From Blastomyces gilchristii SLH14081 (lineage: Eukaryota; Ascomycota; Eurotiomycetes; Onygenales; Ajellomycetaceae), in contig NW_003101660.1 of NCBI RefSeq assembly GCF_000003855.2, positions 186,001-250,000 of the forward strand: 64,000 bases of DNA, written 5' to 3'. Shown here in pieces: positions 22,886 to 33,717 of the stretch. A program made the position numbers and the translations under genes. Every line of letters starts with the position of its first letter. Position 1 is the first letter of the stretch. Below the pieces are notes generated by a model that made no database searches, was not told the DNA's origin, and saw only the letters and a program-made list of their open reading frames with translations.

Positions 22886-25800
22886 TCATGCTAACTGCCT
22901 CTCCATCGTATACGATTGCCGAATCAACGGCGCAACAGCGCGATACGTCGAGGCAGAAACATCTCTTAACCCCTTCACCCCACCGCGACCTCGGCCCTGC
23001 TCGTCCCGGTCAATGCTCAACCGCCCCAACTCAACAGGAAGCTGCTCCATTTCGTGGCGGGTCATTCTCAAGACTTTCCTCATATGAGGAGGCTGTGGCG
23101 CTACCGTCGCCGCCGCCGCGGCGCGACTATCACTATGTGCTGTGGCACCTGCGCGGGTGGGATTGGTGCTGCGGCTCCATGCTAGTGCCTCTTCGCTGCC
23201 GGGGAGGGTGACGCTGGTAGCGCCCAGGGTGCGCGCGATGTCGTCGAGGAGAATCTCCATGGGCGCTATGTAGGCTGTGCGGCTCTTCTCGGACCACGCG
23301 AGAACGTGGCCGCATACCTGGCCGGTGGATTTGTCAAAGACCCAGGCTCCGGAGTCGCCGGGAACTAGTGAATGAGCCGCGTTAGCATGATTTGTTTCAC
23401 AAGGGGCGTGTTCGTGTGGGGAAGGAATTGGTTTGGATTTAGATGTGGAAGGAAGGATGAAGGATGAAAGGGCCATTCATTACCTCCGAAATTCCCATCG
23501 ACGCTGAAACTGCTGGAGAAGGATTGGCGACCATGCATCTTTACCAGGGTCATTGCTTTGGAAATGCGGCCGCTTTGCAGGCCACTTGTCCTGCCGCAGC
23601 ATTGGACATGTAAGCCGGCGAGATCTTCAATCCTGGCGACTTTGTCAAGTGTGGCAAAGAGCACTTTGGAGCCTTGTTGGTGCCGCTGAGCTTCGCGGCG
23701 GCTACTGGTGTGAGAAGAGGAACTGTGAGCTTCTGACACGTCAACATCGGTAAGTATCGCGTTATTAATATCCATCCGACTCTCGTCAATTTTGATCAGC
23801 GCCCAATCCACTTCATGCTTCATCCCACCGCGTTTGCACCTCCTGACTCCGGACGAGGCATGGACATATCCAAGCGAGTGCGAGGCAAGATGCTCGTCGT
23901 CACGATCCTCCGCGGTCGGGAAAAATCCAACTTCTACATCATCGATCGCTGGCTGCGTTACGATTATTTGAGGCTCCTCTCCCGGATCAACTCCAGCTGT
24001 ATCTCCAATCGAGGCAGAATCATAATCGTCATCGTCATCGTCATCATCATCCCCGTCATCAGTGGAATACCCGTCTGAGAGCCAGTAATCATCATAGGCT
24101 TCATCAATGCTTGGTGCTATTGATCCGTCATCTGCATCTTCATCGTCATCCGAGATCTCAAATGGATACAATGCTTCAGGTGGCCTTTCATCATGCCACG
24201 AGTATGAAAAGTCCTGATCATGAGCATCTCCTTCGGGAGTCCAATTGCTAGCAGAGCGAGGAGGTAGGTCGTCATCGTCCTCATCATCACAGGGGGCATC
24301 AAGCATGTGATGCACCGTCATTCCATAAGGCATTCCATCGACAAGGATCGCTCCCCCATAGGAAACTGGTGGTAAATGTTCGTCAAGTCGAAATGCCCCT
24401 ATTGATGCCCCACAGACAGGTTTCTGCTGATAGTGTGGGTTCAGGTCAACCTGAGCAGCATCGATGGCAGCACGGTTATTCGTTTTCGGCTTTCTACGTC
24501 GTCTGCGAGGGACTTTTGAGCGTGAAACATCTCCCCGAATCACAATGAGATCCCAGTTTTCTCGATCATAATCGAAGTACTTCTTGAGAGCGACTCGAAC
24601 CCTCCGGATATTGGTGCAGGTGACACAAATTGTAGTCTTTGCGGTCTCTGCAGTTTCTCCAGCCACCATTAAAGAAGCACTGCAGGATTCAGGCGAGTCC
24701 TTCAGGATCTTCTGAAGCAGTTTGCTGAGTTTCGGCATGAGTGTCATGTTCCAGTCACGTAAGTCTTCTTCGGGTATTTCGACATTGGACCACTTCTTCA
24801 GCGTCCGTTTCCGCACCTTTTTTTCACTAGCACAGCTCTGATCCTGTAATCCATTTGATTCACCGTAAGTTGTCCCATCGTCCGCCGGATCAATTGCCGT
24901 AGTTGAATCTGGTTGACGGCCTATGTCGTAAGGGTTTACTTCTTGGAACGACGAACTGGCTGGCTCAATAACGAGAGGTGGAGGAAGAGACTCATCCAGA
25001 TCTGAAGCGGGCGGGGAGGAGAAGACATCCAGGCAAGCACAACGCCAACTGACTTTCCCAATTGTGTAAACAAAATTTTTAGAGAAAGTGTTCCACTCAT
25101 CTGATGTACTCGGGTCATGCCATGGATAATGGTAGGTTTGTCGGATTCTTAGTCCTAGATCTGTCATCGGTTCGGTAGACAGGTGGAAATTCGGCGCATC
25201 GAGGCACAGCTGGACTATTTGCAGATACGAATTTCCACATTTGGGTGCCAACCGCTTGACGTAGACGTTTTCGATTCGTGATTTGAACATTGAATTGTTA
25301 TACTTCATCTTCCACAGCTTACTGATTGGGGTCCACAAGCCAATTTCAAGCAATACAAGGCCTAGGCTGTATAGATCATATGCCCAAGCTGAATTATCGG
25401 TGATAACCCGACGGTCGTCGGGATGGCGGTACATGCTTGCGGATAACGGCTCAGGAACTGCATTCTTATCCTCGCTGTCGAACTGAGCGAGAGACGTAAG
25501 ATACGGGTGGCTGAACTCGGAACTCGAGTCGCCCAGGAGCCGTTGATTGGCTACTTGGAAATCTGGGAATACCAAAATATTGTTGCTGTTTATATTTCCG
25601 TGTACAACATTCTGGCTTCTGAGATGAAGAACTGCCAGAACTAGGTGATATGCCAGGCGAAACCTACTCTCGAGATTTGGAATTGGGCAGTCCGGTCGGC
25701 CATCTCCGGAATGGAATAGCGAAACAAGTGGCCGGGGCTTGACGTCTCTCAGTACATCAGAAGGTTGTCGCAGTAATGGGAACATCTCCAGTGGGATCTG

Positions 25801-26964
25801 ATAAACAAATGCGTAGCGGGAATAAGTCATATCAATAAAGTAGCCAACGAACTTCAGCAACCCAAGGTGGGAAACCCTGGAGTTCTCTACCAGGCGTTGG
25901 AGTGTGTCGAATAATTGAAGAAGTCGTTCTCTGCGAGGGAACTGGAGAGAATTTTGCATCTCCAACATTATCGGCGAGAATTCAACTAGTACTGGTACGA
26001 TTGGACCCTGTACAAGCGCTGCCAGCGCATGAGGCATCGCATGGGTATCTAAATGTCCAATGACTCTGGAATTTGCCGATTCTGCCACCGCTTCGTAAGG
26101 GGGCGGATTGGAAGCATGGGAAATTCCGCCACGCGACAGATGAAGGGCAGATTTATCGATGTAAAACGGCTTTGTTGGGAGGAATGAATCCGCGAAAGTC
26201 TTCTGGAAGTCCTCAGCAAACTCATTAGTCGCATTGGCATGAAGCCCGGTAAAATGGCTCTTTGTGAAACCCGCTCCTCCTGGCCGGGGTTCCGATGCTG
26301 ATTTTTTCTTTGTCGGTAAGGGCTTCCTATCTATCAACTGACCGGCTTCATTTTGAAGCGAAAAAAACGACTCCTTGGACGATTTCGAAGATTTCGACAG
26401 CAATGGACGACTTTGACCTTGACCTTGAGCTTGAGCTTGACCTTTCGACATCGACAGTGAATTTGAATTCGAATTCATGCTCATGCTCATGCTCATATTC
26501 CTCCGCGATCGCGAGAGATCATAGAGCGTCTCGATATGCTGCGTCAATTCCTCCAATAACTCCTTCGACCGTGCAATCTCCTCTGCCGTGTACGTCGCCT
26601 TCACAGCGCTAACCTGGACCAAGCCGTCAGGCGACTTGACACTATCCGGCTGCTGGAGCCTCTCAGCCTCATTGAGCAGCTCCTGTATGGACGACATCAC
26701 ACTCGCGACAACGTCTGAAAACCCAGCCTCGCTCAGCGCTTCGTCGATATCATTTGGTTGGGCGGCGCTCGCATCGCTCCAGTCCAGGCCCCATGCCAGC
26801 AACCTATCCTTCTGTGTGCGAAAGTTTCGATTCAATGCGACGAGCTCTGGGTCATCGTTCGCCTTGGATGCGCTGGAGACGCTCTCGCAGGAAGACTTGG
26901 TGTCTGTATACAGCTTTGTGAGCCGCCTTTGGAAGAAGGCTCCGCCATGCCTGAGGACAGACAT
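22886..26964 (-). CDS. HeLo-like / pseudokinase / trypsin-like protease fusion protein
   Basis: Two exons on the minus strand, 26964-23484 and 23364-22886, split by a 119-bp intron (GTAATG...GCTAACG...CTAG), give about 1319 residues. N-terminus (~1-130): a helical HeLo-like region with '[20 protein letters not shown]' then 'DWSD', and '[20 protein letters not shown]'. A low-complexity linker (MSMSMS, QAQGQGQ) follows. Residues ~330-650 are kinase-like ('[20 protein letters not shown]'), but the catalytic loop is HGNINSNN (His ~454) and lacks the Asp, and no DFG is visible, so a pseudokinase. The C-terminus is a serine-protease-like domain: 'MTVHHMLD' (His 885/886), 'DWALIKID' (Asp ~1053) and '[10 protein letters not shown]' (Ser ~1165). 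The intron splits the codon just before PGDSG, so splicing is required to make the active-site Ser. An Asp-rich insert separates His and Asp. Domain calls are by eye; a role in cell death or non-self response is inference. Confidence 0.7.
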
Positions 26965-27541
26965 GGCTGCGTTTGTGGTGCTTTTTATCTAGAGATTAAT
27001 TGAGAGAATTGACCACGATTAAAAACTTATCACTCTTAATGGCGTATGAAATGCGGGAAATGTACTTTGGGGATTCCCTCTTCAGAGAGCACGACGATGT
27101 ATCAGCCAGCTCTGAGATGATCGATACGACGAACCCTATACAATATCCCAGGCGCATCGGGGACTCACTCGGGAGACGGCGATGGGATGCAGTACGATCA
27201 ACCACAAAGTTGCTGCCTAAAAGTGGCCAATGAGAGCGCCGCAGATTGTCTCCGCCTGCCAAAGTGGGGCTGAGAGCCTCGTGGAGGAACCTTGAGGTCA
27301 CGTGCAATCCGTACGTAGAACGGGCAGGCAGAACAATTTCTTGATCCAACATCAACAAAGGCAAACGAATTTATTTTGTCTAGTAAGTGCGAATAAAATT
27401 ATTATATGCAACGCAGGAAAATTAATATACATGGCTTAGAGAATAGAACGGTAAAACTGTTTGTTTTTAAAATACTACAGATAATTTTAAACTAGTTGAA
27501 AAGGTGGGGAAAAAAAATTGAAAATTGCAAACGCAGTCGTA
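26965..27541. other. Spacer between two minus-strand genes
   Basis: About 580 bp holding the 3' UTR of the Doa10 homologue and the promoter of the HeLo-like gene. The part nearer Doa10 (27370-27530) is AT-rich. No coding frame is supported. Confidence 0.45.
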
Positions 27542-30500
27542 TCATGAAGTAATCATCCGCCGTGTTACACCAACATCTTTCGCACGCTTCTCTCCAAAGT
27601 TATGAAGGCGCTCTCCAATTAGATACACGTCATCCCGAACGCCCACCCTCCAGATGGCAATTTTCTTACGGGCTTGGTGTGCAGCCCATACGAGAAGAAC
27701 CGCCATCAACGTCGCAGGGAAACAGTAGCGGTATACCTCAGAGCGCACTGTGGCTGACGAATCACGGAAGATGGTGGAATTAAGAATAGCCCCGACGGGC
27801 AACGGTACCAAAATCGCAACACAGCCAAGCAAGGTAGCAGGAACGATAAATGCACGGGTGGCCAGCTTAATGTCCGAATTCATCCAGCCGTTGCGTAGGA
27901 TGGAGTTGAGGGCATTGGCTGGGCGCGAGCCGCGATACCACAATATAAATCTGACAGCCATGCGTACGTATAGGACGCCGAGCGTCCAATCTTGGACGAA
28001 GTGGATGACGTGGGCGTCGCCACCCCCGATGTAGGTGTGCAGAGGAATCAGAACATAGAGTTCCGTAAGCAAGGCGAAAAGGGAAGGGAGGAATAGAGCG
28101 TATGCCCATCCAATGTACAGGAGGCTGATGAGTTTCACAAGTAGGTTGTACGCGTGTGGGAATGCCTGTCGCGGGGATGCTAGGTAGGGTTGCAGACATT
28201 GACGGAGCGCCGGGAGGCCGTGGCGACAGTAAACTAGCGCGTAGAATACTCCGCCAACCACGTATATGCCGGTAGAAAAGGCGTAGATGTCGTTCACGCG
28301 GATATGGCTGGGGAAGAGTGAAGATATCATCCATCGCCCGATGACGAGGGGGACTATAGTGCATCCAAGCCCAGTCACAGCGGCGAAGACCCATATCATG
28401 AAAATAAATATAGCGATCCGGGTTTTGAATCTCGGAGGCACATAGACGTGGGCGAACATTTTGTTCGACCTCCCATGAAGCCCCTCTTTGCTATCCTCCT
28501 TGCCATCAATGCGCTTATTATTTTCGTCAACTTCTAAGAAAACAGGGATACCCTTCGGAATTCGAACCTGGTCGGACCCTGGAGCTCGCACAAATCTACC
28601 ATCTCGTAGAAATATTTTACGCCGGTTTTCACCCTCCAGGGTATCCCGGCGGCCGAAAATCCGGCCACGCCATGTTGGGTATGCATGTCGCCCTTCCTCA
28701 TCTTTACGCCGTTTCCCAAACAGGAAGTGCGTCAACCTCAATTTGTGCGCGCACTTGTGGAACCACCAATTGTACATTTTATGCAAGCCATCTGATGGGC
28801 GGATATAACGGATCGCCAACGGCATTACAAAGTTGTAGAAAAGTAGGTCGACAGGAAATTCCAAAACGGGCTCATTGGAAGACCAGTGTACCGGGAGCAC
28901 ATCGCGGAAACTCAGAGATAAGCCCCAGACAACGCCGCCAAGGCAAACAATAACTAGTCCGCCGTACACAAGAGCGCTGAAGGCGATTTTGCGTAATTGA
29001 GTGGTGATATTGCGTTCAAGAACATCGCGTACCGGATGGAACGTCGGGTCGTCAGGATCACGGATGAAATCTAATACAGACTTTTGTTAGTCCAAAGTTT
29101 ATATTTCTAAATATCAAGACATGTGTTCTATACTCACATAATACACCACTTCGCATAATCTTCCGGCACATGGACACAAAAAGTGCAAAATGGAACATGT
29201 AGCAAGTTCCGATGAACCAATGCACGAATAGCGATGTGAACGGCGAATCCAGCGTGAATGCGGTCCGCGAAGACAATGTTGCACCACGGAAAAGTGGAAG
29301 GAGGGCAATGTCGAGCAGAATGCCACAATAGAGGGGGAATACAATCATTTCGATCCCAATGATGAGGATCACTTTCATTACTCCACCAGCTTGCTGCAAA
29401 ACATCAGCTACAGCTCCTTCCCGCCGATTCTCCTGGCGTGGTCCGGAAAACAGAGCGGAAAACCTTAGGTACAGCATCCCAAGAACAGAGGCAAAGCAAT
29501 ATCCAACTATAATTGCAATAATTCGATCCTTGGTATCCCATTGTGCCAAGTCATGGTTCAACGATAATGAGACCTTTTCCTCGACTCCGCCGATTTTCAG
29601 GTTGGGCCAATTTTCTGTCTCCAAAAAGAATAGCGCCGACTTTCCAACGCCCGCAACGGCACCTGCTGCAGTGTTGAGTAGGTTCATAGGTTCGAGAGAT
29701 AGTATAGAGGCGATGAGTCGTTGCGAGGCCCCCTGCTGGAGGAGAAGCAATGGAGTGTCGTAAACAATAGTCTTCCCAAGGCTGAGGATAAAGCTGAAAA
29801 AAGTTGCGATCCGCTCTTGGTGGATCCTCAAGGCTTGATGAGATAACACGGAGAACATGGGTAAGTCGGATTCGTGGAAGGTAAAGAATGCGCCTAGAAC
29901 ACCTTTAAGGCGCTGGCTGCTTTGGTCGATCATAGATAGCGACGCAGCTGTAAGAGCATTGCTTCCGGAAAATTTTGTGAGAGAAGGGATGAATCGTCCG
30001 AACGTGACGAGTAGGAACCGGAATAGAACGTTCGTTAGGTAGACAATATATCCTACACTCCCGAGAAGTGTATCAACGGTGATATCGACAACTAGAGATA
30101 CAAGTGCAATTGGGACTCCAATTAATAGCCGTATCGGATTGGTGAAAAGAACCAGTGCGATTTTGCCCCACAGGTATGGGAGCCAAATGCCGACTGCAAC
30201 GGTAAAGGATACGATCAATGCGCTGAATACACCGTTTTGCAGCAGACCGACGATAGGGCCTTGCATGCCGATAAGCTCTAAGAGACCTTCCAGATCATCA
30301 GCATCGTCCACAGGTTCAATATCGTCGGGGTCTACTGGAGCAATCGGGCCGTCAGCAAACCCTGGTTCGTCCATTGGGTCATGAAAATGATGATGCCCAT
30401 TCGGCGCGGGTTCGAATGGAGCTTCTTGTGCGGGATTTTCTATGGCAGGTTCAGCATCACGGTCTTCTTCTCGGCCTTCACCCTCTCCCCGCCGCGGAAG

Positions 30501-32696
30501 AGGCACCCCACCCCAAAACCAATTCGAGGCCCGATCAACCAAACTCTCAGGACGAGGGCCTACTGCTTCCATAGGGTGTGGTCGCTGGAGTGGGGCTTCC
30601 GAAGGTTCAGCTTCTGTAGCTGGCATGGATCCTTGTTCGTGAATGTTAACCTCGGGAGCATGTTGTTCAGCGGGAGTTGGAGGGTACAGGGAGGCTTGAC
30701 TGTCGGGCAGCTGTACCGCTTCCTGTGGTGGAGAGGAGTGATCTGAACTATTATGCCGAAGAGTATGGGACGATAAGTCCACCGAATGCCTAGAACCGGA
30801 CGGGCCAGCTACTTCGGAACCAAAGCGCGCAGATGGGGTGAAAGGCTCGAGATTTGGGAAGACAGGTGATGAGGAGTTCGTGGGGACACTAGGGTTTGCA
30901 GTTGGATCTCCAAATCTCAGGTTGATTGTTCGCTCTGGTGTATCCTGGATTTCCCGTCGTTCTTCTCTAGGGGGGTAAATACTGGCTGAAGACGATGGGT
31001 GAGGGCCATCGTCATGATGCATCGGCGCATCAAATGGAGCGTGAAGGGCTGAGGTACTTCCTTCGTCGTTTTCTTGCAAGGTTCCCTCGGATATTTCACC
31101 AAATTTGAATCCCTGTTCGCCCACACGCTCCAATTTTTGCATTGCCGCTATAACCCAACCCAGTTCTTCTTGGCGGCCTTCTTCCTCAATTATTCTTAGT
31201 ATTTCCGTCGGATTTCTTGCACCACGAGTCCACAGGTCTTTGAACACATCCAGGCCAGGCCATTGGGCATTGCCGTGATTTTCAGAATTAGCCACTATTT
31301 CGTCGTTGGCCTGGTTGGTCGTCGGAGCGTGCTCGAGAATATGGCCTACTTCATCGATGGGGCCTTGGTTCGAGTTGTTTTCAACTTGTGAAGGCCAATG
31401 TTGGCTAAGTGATTCAAAGTCGTGGCTGGGGCCACCAGGCTGTTGTGGCTGGTCCGGTTGTAGAGACATATCGTTCGATTGCGTGTGATCCCAATCGGGT
31501 AATCCGCTATTCTCGTGTTCAGATACATCTTCTCGATTTTCTTCCTGAAGTATTTCTTGGTTCGGTTCCTGGTTGTCTTCTTGGCTTGGCTCCTCGTGGG
31601 CCTCCTGATGATGGACATGTTGAACAGGGCGCGGTCGCGGCTCTTCAACAGGTTGATTCGCCGCCGCATCAGCAATCAGCTGCGCAGCTGCTTCTCGATC
31701 TGCCTCAGCAAGATTAATCGCAGGTTGCTGCTGTACTACCCATTCCCTAATTAAGAACACAAGAATAAAAGCAATAACCACCGAAAGAGTGATTATCTGC
31801 CCCTCGAACGTATCTATTAAAATATTATTCAGGGTGGAGTAGGGAGTCAACTTGTTTAAAAAGGAAACATCTGATAGCCAGGATGGTTGGCGAAACCGTC
31901 GAATAGAGACGCTAGTTGCATTCGTTGAGTTTGAACCAGCCGTCTCGAGTACAGATGAAGTCGTTGTCGCCCAGGTGTCCCGCAGGAGCTTCTTCATAAT
32001 GGTGTATATCAAGGGCTCACCGGCTGAGAAATTGAGCATGGCGGAAAATGGCGATACGAAAGACGGAAGTGTAGGCGTCATGTTTTGAGGTCCCACCCCC
32101 GTAGAAAGATTGTTGGATGCGAGGGTGTTGGCAGGAGAAGTTCCGTGGGCTGCAAGCTGATCAAGCGCCTGGCTTGCTGGGGGCACACTCGAGCCGTGGT
32201 AGAATTCAGGGTTCGGCCACCGCCCATCAGCTAACCAAAACAGACCTCTCCAGATAGCTCTCATGGACCACGGGAGCCATCCTAACCATACGAAAGCAAC
32301 CAGGACGAAGCGTAGCCATGTAAGTAGTGACCGACCGCCATGAAGAATGAGCTCCTTCAGGAAAACCGGAGCCGGCAGCTCCTTGGGCATATTCGGGTCA
32401 TAAAGCTTTGTAAATCTGAAAGGCGTCTTGCACAGCTCACAATATTTCTTTTGTGAATGGGAAAGCCATTGCATCAAACACTCTTGGTGAACAAATTTGA
32501 TGCTCCCGCTACATTTGCACGGATAAAAGAGCTGCTCCTCCTCGGTACCTTCGCCGCGGCATATTCGACAAGTGTCAGATTCGTCTACACTTCGTCTGTT
32601 GGTCGCAGTGTTTGTGGCAAAGGCAGGGTCGTTCATGATATCCGGGAGAGGACCAGCCCTCCGGTCCCGGCCAGCCACAATCCGGTTGATATCCAT
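27542..32696 (-). CDS. SSM4: Doa10/SSM4-type ER and inner-nuclear-membrane E3 ubiquitin ligase
   Basis: Two exons, 32696-29138 and 29070-27542, joined over a 67-bp intron (GTGAGT...TATTAG), give about 1695 residues. A RING-CH (C4HC3) finger opens the protein: 'DTCRICRGEG', with Cys43, Cys46, Cys60, Cys62, His70, Cys73, Cys86 and Cys89. It is followed by many hydrophobic segments (for example 'SLLTWLRFVLVAFVWLGWLP', 'IITLSVVIAFILVFLI', 'ALIVSFTVAVGIWLPYLWGK', 'FAHVYVPPRFKTRIAIFIFM'), as in the multi-spanning Doa10/MARCH6 family. A long Gln/Glu/Pro-rich cytosolic loop (~residues 340-760) lies between the first and later membrane groups. The family degrades misfolded ER and nuclear-membrane proteins and regulates sterol enzymes. 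A short motif after the intron ('FIRDPDDPTFHPVRDVLER') is strongly family-like. Divergent from the RDEL gene. Confidence 0.95.
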
Positions 32697-33717
32697 CTTC
32701 CTTGACGTCGAGAAAAAGAAATTACAGGGAGATTAGAAGGATGACCATGCTATGGTGAATGCTGGGAGCATGCCCGCATCCCGGAGGTAGGTATCGATTT
32801 GTTGTTTGTCTCCTTCGCGATTAAGATAGATATCTACAAAACTGCGGGAATAGTCAGTCAGCACAGTACAAGAGATTTCTCCGCAGTACTAAGGGTTTAC
32901 AAACCACAAGTCTTCTAAGTTCTCAAGGTAGTATCAAACGGTATGCGGCGTGGGTGAGTGTCCAGGCAAGTAATATACTCGGGAGAGTAGACATGGAGCA
33001 GGAAGAAGCCAAACCCCGGTCTTTCTCTCGCCGTTCTAAAAGTTTCCAAGTCGCCAGGATGATGCTTACTCAGCCAATTCTCCGCGGAACAACCATTTTC
33101 CGCAGGGTTATTACGTTAAGTTAGTTACGTCACAGCCAGGGCATCAACGCGCCAGACCGACCCGCCAAGATATTGCCTCCGACAGACTGACTGGCATGTG
33201 ATTGGCCACCCCGTGACTTCCAACTTCCACCATGGTGAAACCTCGTCTGCTACAAGGGAGCGAAGAGAACGACATATAAAACCTGGCCTACCTGCCCTGC
33301 CGTCTCTCGCTGAATGCAAGTATCAAACATCCTTATTATCACCTAATAATATCTAATAACTGCACTCCCTGAGAAGTGGGTTTTGCGCGTCCCCAAGCTC
33401 ATTCATTCATTTCCTGTGGGTTGAAGTTAACTGGTCCGCAGAGCTCCATGCCAAGATCCACCTCTTCACCTCCGTCAGACCTCGAACCATAAATTCCTTT
33501 TGCTTGCCTTGACGTGCGCTGGTTCTTCCTCGCACTTTTATTGCGAGCCTGGTTGCCCGTGAATTTTTCCCTTTATGAGATATATGAGCACTAGTCGCAT
33601 TGCTTTACGTGTGGTGATAGAGCGCTGCGAGACGACGAACCAGCGATAATATAAAAAAAATAAAAAAAGCAAGGAAAGAAAGAAAGCTAGAGCGGCGCGT
33701 CAACTGACGCCACAAGA
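32697..33717. promoter_or_regulatory. Divergent promoter region, Doa10 homologue and RDEL gene
   Basis: About 1 kb between two divergently transcribed genes. It has no supported coding frame. An A-rich run (33650-33690) sits just before the plus-strand start. Both 5' leaders and promoters must be here. Confidence 0.45.
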
